64,000 nt of DNA from Lathyrus oleraceus (taxonomy: Eukaryota; Streptophyta; Magnoliopsida; Fabales; Fabaceae): NCBI RefSeq assembly GCF_024323335.1, contig NC_066580.1, positions 87,529,391 through 87,593,390 on the forward strand. The letters run 5' to 3'. Of the stretch, positions 58,792 through 64,000 are shown one piece after another. The notes below the pieces were generated by a model. That model was not told the origin of the DNA. It did not search any database and saw only the letters and a list, made by a program, of their open reading frames with translations. Position 1 is the stretch's first letter; every line of letters starts with the position of its first letter. The translations under genes and the position numbers were made by a program.

Positions 58792-60499
58792 TGTTAGAAA
58801 AAAAACACAAACAAAACAAGAGAAAAAAGAGGAATACAATCAGAACACAATAACATAACGTGGAAACTCTAAAACCGAAGGAAAAAAACACGACCGTTGT
58901 CAATAGACAACCAGAGAATAACAATGTGAAAATTGTTCCAATACATAATATACCATCAACTAACTCAGACCACCAGTATACTCACACCCTCCAAAATAAA
59001 TATTTAACTATATCTCACAACACTTTAATACAAGAGTATAAAAGAACAAAGAAAGTCAAATACAAGCTTAAAGTGATTTTGACTGATGCATCTTGAAATG
59101 AAGAGCTTGAATCTTATATATAGTCTTGGACTCCCTCTTTCTTCACAAAACTAAGCAATGTGGGACTTCAAAGAACTTGCATCATATATATAACTTTGGA
59201 CTCTCTCTTCATTCACAAAAGTAAGCGATGTCGGACTTCTTCAACATGTATATTTTCAACAAACCCCAACAATCTCCACCTTGATTGAAAATAATACATA
59301 AGTTTTCATTGTCTTCACCGACCATCATACTCCACCATAAATAGTTCAACACGTATATTTTCAACAATCTCCACCTTGATTGAAAATAATACATAAACTT
59401 CCATTGTCACTTGAAGATAACCCACTCTGAGAATTTTTCACATTGTCTTTACCGATAATCATAGTTTTATAAACTATCATACTCTCTCATGAGAAATATA
59501 TTTCACTTGAAGATAAACCACTTCAAGAATTTCGCATTGTCATCACCGACAATCATATACCTTATAATGAAGAATAAATTTCACTTGAAGTTAAATCACT
59601 CCAAGAATTTCACATTGTCTTCACCGACAATCATAGTTTTAAAAAACTATCATACTCCATCTAAAGAAGAGTATACTTCACTTGAAGATAAATCACTTTA
59701 AGAATTTTCACATGTCGAAAACCAGGTTGAAACATTATTGTGTATCTTCCTTGTTGGCATAAAGCTCTTCAACTACCTACATAATCTTTCACCTTGTGTA
59801 ATCTTGATTATATTAACACATCTTTTACTTGAACTTTCCACAAGTAAAAAAAATGATTCCATTAATTTTTTTCTAGGCCAAACTACATAGCTCAGAATTT
59901 TTTTACGGCAACTCAACAACACTTTCACAACACTACCCTTCTTTTTTGATGTAGAAGATCAGACAAAACTGTAACCACAAAGCATACTAAGAAAATTTAT
60001 TCCCGTATCGAACCCAAAAGCTCTGATACCGGTTGTTGGAAAAAAATACAAACAAAACATAGAGAAAAAAAGAGGAACACAATCACAACATAAGAACATA
60101 ACGTGAAAACTTCAAAACCAGAGAAAAAACCACGATCGTTGTCAAAAGACAACCAGAGAATAATATTAAGTGAAAATTGTTACAACATATAATATACCCT
60201 CAACTAACTTAGACCATAGTACACACACACCCTTTCCAAAATAAATATTTAACTACATCTCACAACACTTTAATACAAGAGTATAAAAGAACAAAGAAAG
60301 TCAAATACAAGCTTAAACTGTTTTTAACTGGTGCATCTTGGAATGAAGAACTTGAATCCTATATATAGCCTTGAATTTTCTCTTCCTTCATAAAATTAAG
60401 CAACTTGTATCCTATATATAACCTTGGGCTCTCTCTTCATTCACAAAACTAAGCGATGTGTGACTTCTTCAACATGTATATTTTCAACCAACTCTAACA
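58792..60499 (-). mobile_element. Small non-autonomous LTR element inserted in the TRIM
   Basis: LTRs are 58792-59271 (480 bp) and 60034-60499 (466 bp). On the minus strand the PPT AAGGTGGAGAT precedes TGTTGGGG, and a PBS-like CCGGTATCAGAGC (60020-60032) follows the other LTR. TSD copies AGACT (58787-58791) and GGACT (60500-60504) differ by one base. The 762-bp interior has no coding sequence and carries tandem repeats. Confidence 0.78.
59408..59715. repeat. Tandem repeats inside the small LTR element
   Basis: CACTTGAAG(A/T)TAA words at 59408, 59504, 59582 and 59679 each head a 78-97 bp unit containing AAGAATTT, CATTGTC and CACCGACAATCATA words. Confidence 0.82.
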
Positions 60500-60835
60500 G
60501 GACTTCTAACTTGCACTTGTACACAACAATCTCTCCCTCAAGTGTGAGTTCATCCACTATACTCTTCCTCAAGCAGAACTCTTTCATCCACATATACTTG
60601 TACCGCAGTTGCGGACACTACAACAGAACATTGCCGAATGACCACCACATTGTCAGAAAGACTTTCGATACACCGAATCGGTCCCTTAATTGAACCATCG
60701 CTTCTGATACTACTGTTAAGTCATCATGATGAGCATCCACATTGGGTCAAGAGCAACACACAAGTGAGAGAGACACCTAAAATCTTTAGGTGATAGGCGT
60801 ATCATTCATCTCACTTATAAAATGCTCAACATCCA

Positions 60836-61277
60836 TTTTCTAAATAATGTGAAACTTTCAACTCACACTTGTACACAACAAAAATTCAGGATAACAAATA
60901 AAGTTGATGTGTTGTTTTTAATGAGTTCCATTGAGTATGAGATATACTATGAGTACAATTACAAATAATGAAAATAACAACCACCCTACAACTCATGAAG
61001 ACATGATAATACTTTATTAAAAATCTAAAATTAATGAAAATAGATAATGAAAATATTTTTCTAAACAATGTGAGACTTTCAACTCATACTTGTACACAAT
61101 AAAAATTCAGGGTAATAAATAAAGTTGATACGTTGCTTTTTTAATGAGTTCCATTAAGTATGAGATATACCATGAGTACAATTACAAATAACGAAAATAA
61201 CAACCACGTGCAACTCATGAAGACATGATAATACTTTATTAAAAATCTAAAATTAATGAAAATAGATAATGAAAATA
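60836..61277. repeat. 221-bp tandem duplication across a TRIM end
   Basis: 60836-61056 and 61057-61277 match almost throughout. Each unit holds the last 45 bp of the TRIM LTR plus its flank. The duplication therefore happened after the TRIM inserted. Confidence 0.88.
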
Positions 61278-61740
61278 CTTACAAAATAACAACCTCACAA
61301 TAATTTGTAAAGTGTTAGCTTTTTACAACACCCCTAAAACAAATGAAAAATTTTATGGCCATTACAACCTCGCAAATATTTATAAAATTTTAAAGAAATT
61401 TGTTTTCCCATTTTAATAACAAACACTTAGAGTTTACAATTCTTGATAGGTTTTAATCTATTATTTGTGAGTGTCTTTGACCGCTGATAATTTTGTAAAA
61501 GTTATATAGTATTTTAATTATGTCCAATCAATTAAAAAAAGTTCAAAAATAAATAGAGGCAATATTTTTAATTTCTGTTGGACATCATTTTTATATACTA
61601 ATTTATTTCGTTTCATCCATTTGTTAATTTAATTAATCTATATTTCTTAAAAAGTAATTCTATTGCACAATACAAATAGTTATGCAAGTAATCATAGAAA
61701 TAGACAGCCAATACTTTAGTTTTGAGAAAAAGCTAACATT
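61278..61740. other. Spacer upstream of the subtilase fragment, no gene seen
   Basis: AT-rich DNA without recognised features. Confidence 0.6.
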
Positions 61741-62084
61741 TAGTGAAGAGATGATGAAAATAGGAGAAAATATCCCCACATGTACCAAAAGCTTTATGTC
61801 TATGTTTGAGCTTAATTATGCATGAGTAATTGTCATCACAAACTTTGGTGCATAAAGTTATGAAAAAATGTGTTAAATAAAATAAAGGCAAAAGCAAAAG
61901 TTGGATTGGAAAAAATGTGTTAAATAAAATAAAAGCAAAAGCAAAATCATTATGTCTCTTTCACAATCATATCCTCCCCCTAAAATCACAACATTTTCTC
62001 TATAAATTCTTACCAATACACTCTCTCTCGCACACACAATAACAAACTACTAACCATTTTTTGCTGTATCATTGCTAGCTTGAC
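61741..62084 (+). promoter_or_regulatory. Former promoter and 5' leader of the subtilase locus
   Basis: This is the second copy of the segment seen at 58235-58420. It is followed by a TATA-like CTCTATAAATTC at about 61998-62009 and a CT/CA-rich leader, then ATGGAATGTTAC at 62085. It looks like a plant promoter, but the gene behind it is broken. Confidence 0.55.
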
Positions 62085-63205
62085 AATGGAATGTTACTCG
62101 TCTTCCGAAGATAATATGAAGGTAAACACACTTCATTTGTCTTTACCAATTTTCCATAGTTCATGTTTTCAATTAATTAATTTAATTAGAATATCAAATT
62201 TTTCGCCTTGGGCAATTAGTGTTGCTGCAAGCACCATGGATAGAAAATTTGTTACAAAGCTGAAATTTTCGAGATAATCAATATTTGATCTTCTTTGACT
62301 TCAAAATAAATAGTTATACAATGGTATTATTTTCTTAATTATAACGCAAGTTGATTTGGTATGTAAGTTTGTTAATATTTATATTTAATGAGTTCACTTT
62401 CTATTTATAATGACAACATTAATAATAATTTCAAGTCTACAAGGTATCAATTGCAAATTATATATTAAATTCTAACCATAATTTAGAAAACCCACACTTA
62501 ACTAGAGTTTATTATATTAATCAATATGTTGGAATCCGGTAGCAACTATATTTAAAACATATGAGTTAAATGACACATTGGCACCTATGATACATTGCAG
62601 CAAAACAAATGAGCCCAGACAAGAACCTTGATGTGGAATTTGCGTATGGAGCTAGACAAATTGACCCAATGAAGGCTTTGAATCCTGGTTTAGTATATCA
62701 TGCAAATGAAGAAGACTATATTAGGTTTTTATGTGATCAAAGTTTAAATATGTTTATGTTACTCCAAATCAGAGAGAGGATAATCAATTGCTTTGAGATA
62801 TGATATATTATCGCAAGAGACTTAAATTATCCTCTTCTTGCTTTCAAAGCTCCACGGCCTAAACATAACTTGAACGGAAATTTCAAAAGGGAGGTTACAA
62901 ATGTAGTATTGTCTATGTTTACATATAGAGCATTTGTAAGCCTCCAAAGGACTCAACATTTCAGTGATCCTCAATGGGTTATCATTCACATCCTTGAGAG
63001 AGAAACAAACATTTATTTTCACTATAAATGGAAAAATGAAGAAATCAATTGGCTCAACTTCTTTCATATGGGACGATGGTAAATATCAAGTGAGGAGTCC
63101 CATTGTTGTATTTGACGAGCGAGTCGTGAACGAAAAGGGTGCCAATTTATATAAGATAGATTGCATATGCATTATAATTTTTAATTTACGACTTTATCTT
63201 ATTAT
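62085..63205 (+). pseudogene. Subtilisin-like serine protease pseudogene, remnants and C-terminal exon copy 1
   Basis: Pieces of a cucumisin-type subtilase follow one another. A short exon-like MECYSSSEDNMK ends before GTAAAC. Next is FSPWAISVAASTMDRKFVTK (62201-62270) from near the end of the protease domain. After a spacer, an AG acceptor at 62600 leads into [34 protein letters not shown] and the Fn3-like C-terminal domain (TINGKMKKSIGS, IWDDGKYQVRSPIVVFDERV). Frames change several times, and most of the protease domain with its Asp, His and Ser is missing. Active relatives are secreted proteases. This one cannot be active. Confidence 0.82.
62277..62600. other. Spacer between subtilase pieces
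   Basis: AT-rich, no coding similarity seen. It ends in ACATTGCAG, which looks like the original splice acceptor before the C-terminal exon. Confidence 0.55.
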
Positions 63206-63840
63206 TATTGGATAAGTTGTATATACTTTGATCAAGATGAGCCCAGACAAGAACCGTGACGCAGAATTTGCATATGGAGCTGGACAAATTGACCCTATAA
63301 AGACTATGAATCCTGGTTTAGTATACGAAGCAAATGAAGAAGACTATATTAGATTTTTATGTGGTCAAAGTTAAATATGTCTATGTTACTCCAAATCACA
63401 GAGAGGATAATAAATTGCTCTGAGATAGGATATATGACCGCAAGAGACTTAAATTATCCTTCCTTTACTTTCAAAGCTACATGACCTAAACATAACTTGA
63501 ACGGAGCTTCAAAAGGGAGATTACAAATGTAATATTTCCTATGTCTACGTATAGAGCATTTGTAACAGCCCCCCAGATGACTCAATATTTCAGTGATCCC
63601 AAATGTGTTATCATCCACATCCTTGGGAGAAAAAAAACATTTACTCCTACTATAAATGGAAAAATGAAGAAATCAATTGATGGAGCTTCTTTGATATGGG
63701 ATGACGGTAAATATCAAGTGAGGAGTCTCATTGTTGTATTTGACGAAAGAGCCGTGAACAGAAAGGATGAAAAATTATATAGGATTGATTGCATATGCAG
63801 TATACTTTTTTATTTACTATTTTATATTATTATTGGGTAA
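63206..63840 (+). pseudogene. Subtilase C-terminal exon copy 2
   Basis: Starting at ATGAGCCCAGAC (63237), it repeats the end of the gene: [20 protein letters not shown], then a frameshift near 63373 after the words FLCGQS. Then ARDLNYPSF, MSTYRAFVTAP and INGKMKKSIDGASLIWDDG to the stop near 63840. It lies 628 bp from copy 1 and lacks everything upstream of the exon. Confidence 0.82.
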
Positions 63841-64000
63841 GTTGTATATGCTTTGATTAAGATGAGCTCAAACAAGATTTGTGACGCATAATTTGCGTAT
63901 GGAGCTAGACAAATTAACCTATAAAGGTTATGAATCTTGGTTTAGTATACGATGCAAATGAAGAAGACTATATTAGATTTTTATGTGGTCAAAGTTTAAA
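63841..64000 (+). pseudogene. Subtilase C-terminal exon copy 3, runs off the window
   Basis: It starts at ATGAGCTCAAAC (63862), 625 bp after copy 2. A TAA replaces a codon near 63890, and further similarity ([18 protein letters not shown]) reaches the window edge. Confidence 0.8.

Larger units (their letters stand above)
58654..60880 (-). mobile_element. TRIM (small non-autonomous LTR element), split by another LTR element
   Basis: The right LTR copy is 60714-60880 (167 bp). The left copy is 58654-58791 plus 60505-60528 (162 bp). The internal region is 60529-60713 (185 bp). On the minus strand the PPT GAGGGAGAGAT precedes TGTTGTGTACAAG, and a degenerate initiator-Met PBS (GTAGTATCAGAAGC) lies at the other side. 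Length and lack of coding sequence are typical of TRIMs. Flanks AAAAA and AAAAT are a possible, imperfect TSD. Confidence 0.72.

Overview
The window is plant nuclear DNA from a repeat-rich legume (Fabaceae, probably the Vicia/Pisum/Medicago side; this is inference). The grounds are a 17-kb Ogre-type element with its extra ORF1, tRNA-Arg primer site and intron, and a density of nested LTR retrotransposons typical of those genomes. No intact host gene was found. The only host-derived coding sequence is a broken subtilisin-like protease locus at the right end.

Layout. (1) Positions 1-33,766 hold a Tat/Ogre-lineage Ty3/gypsy element on the minus strand, with its 3' end outside the window. A Sirevirus-like copia element lacking recognisable protein genes (6,333-30,630, TSD CTTCC) sits inside its gag. 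A second copia element (9,339-26,223, TSD GTATG) sits inside that one, and a young Tekay-type chromovirus (16,698-25,047, TSD TCCGT) sits inside the 3' LTR of the second copia. This is a four-level nest whose TSDs can all be read. The second copia has a rearranged 5' side: its 5' LTR is followed by a second copy of 762 bp of outside flank, and its primer site is missing. (2) Positions 34,171-51,088 hold a complete plus-strand Ogre element (TSD GTATT) with LTRs of about 2.9-3.0 kb, ORF1, gag-pro, a phase-2 intron, RT, two RNase H domains, integrase and a 3' tandem-repeat region. It carries several stop codons. (3) Positions 51,475-58,230 hold decayed pieces: a plant-mobile-domain pseudogene, an L1-type LINE tail, a truncated Tork-like copia element and MITE-like inverted repeats in AT-rich DNA. 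(4) Positions 58,235-64,000 hold a copy of the subtilase upstream sequence, a small LTR element inserted in a TRIM, a 221-bp tandem duplication, and three tandem copies (about 626 bp each) of a subtilase C-terminal exon, the last running off the window.

How the parts relate. Nearly all coding sequence is retrotransposon gag-pol. The protease-less minus-strand Tat element and the protein-less Sirevirus-like element could only move with proteins supplied by relatives. The most instructive signals are non-coding: a conserved frame-keeping intron in both Tat/Ogre copies, a second PBS-like decamer about 70 nt upstream of the true primer site in both, a tRNA-like pol III-type cassette in the Ogre LTRs, palindrome arrays in the Tekay and Sirevirus LTRs, and the repair footprint in the second copia.

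All coordinates, alignments and mismatch counts were made by eye.
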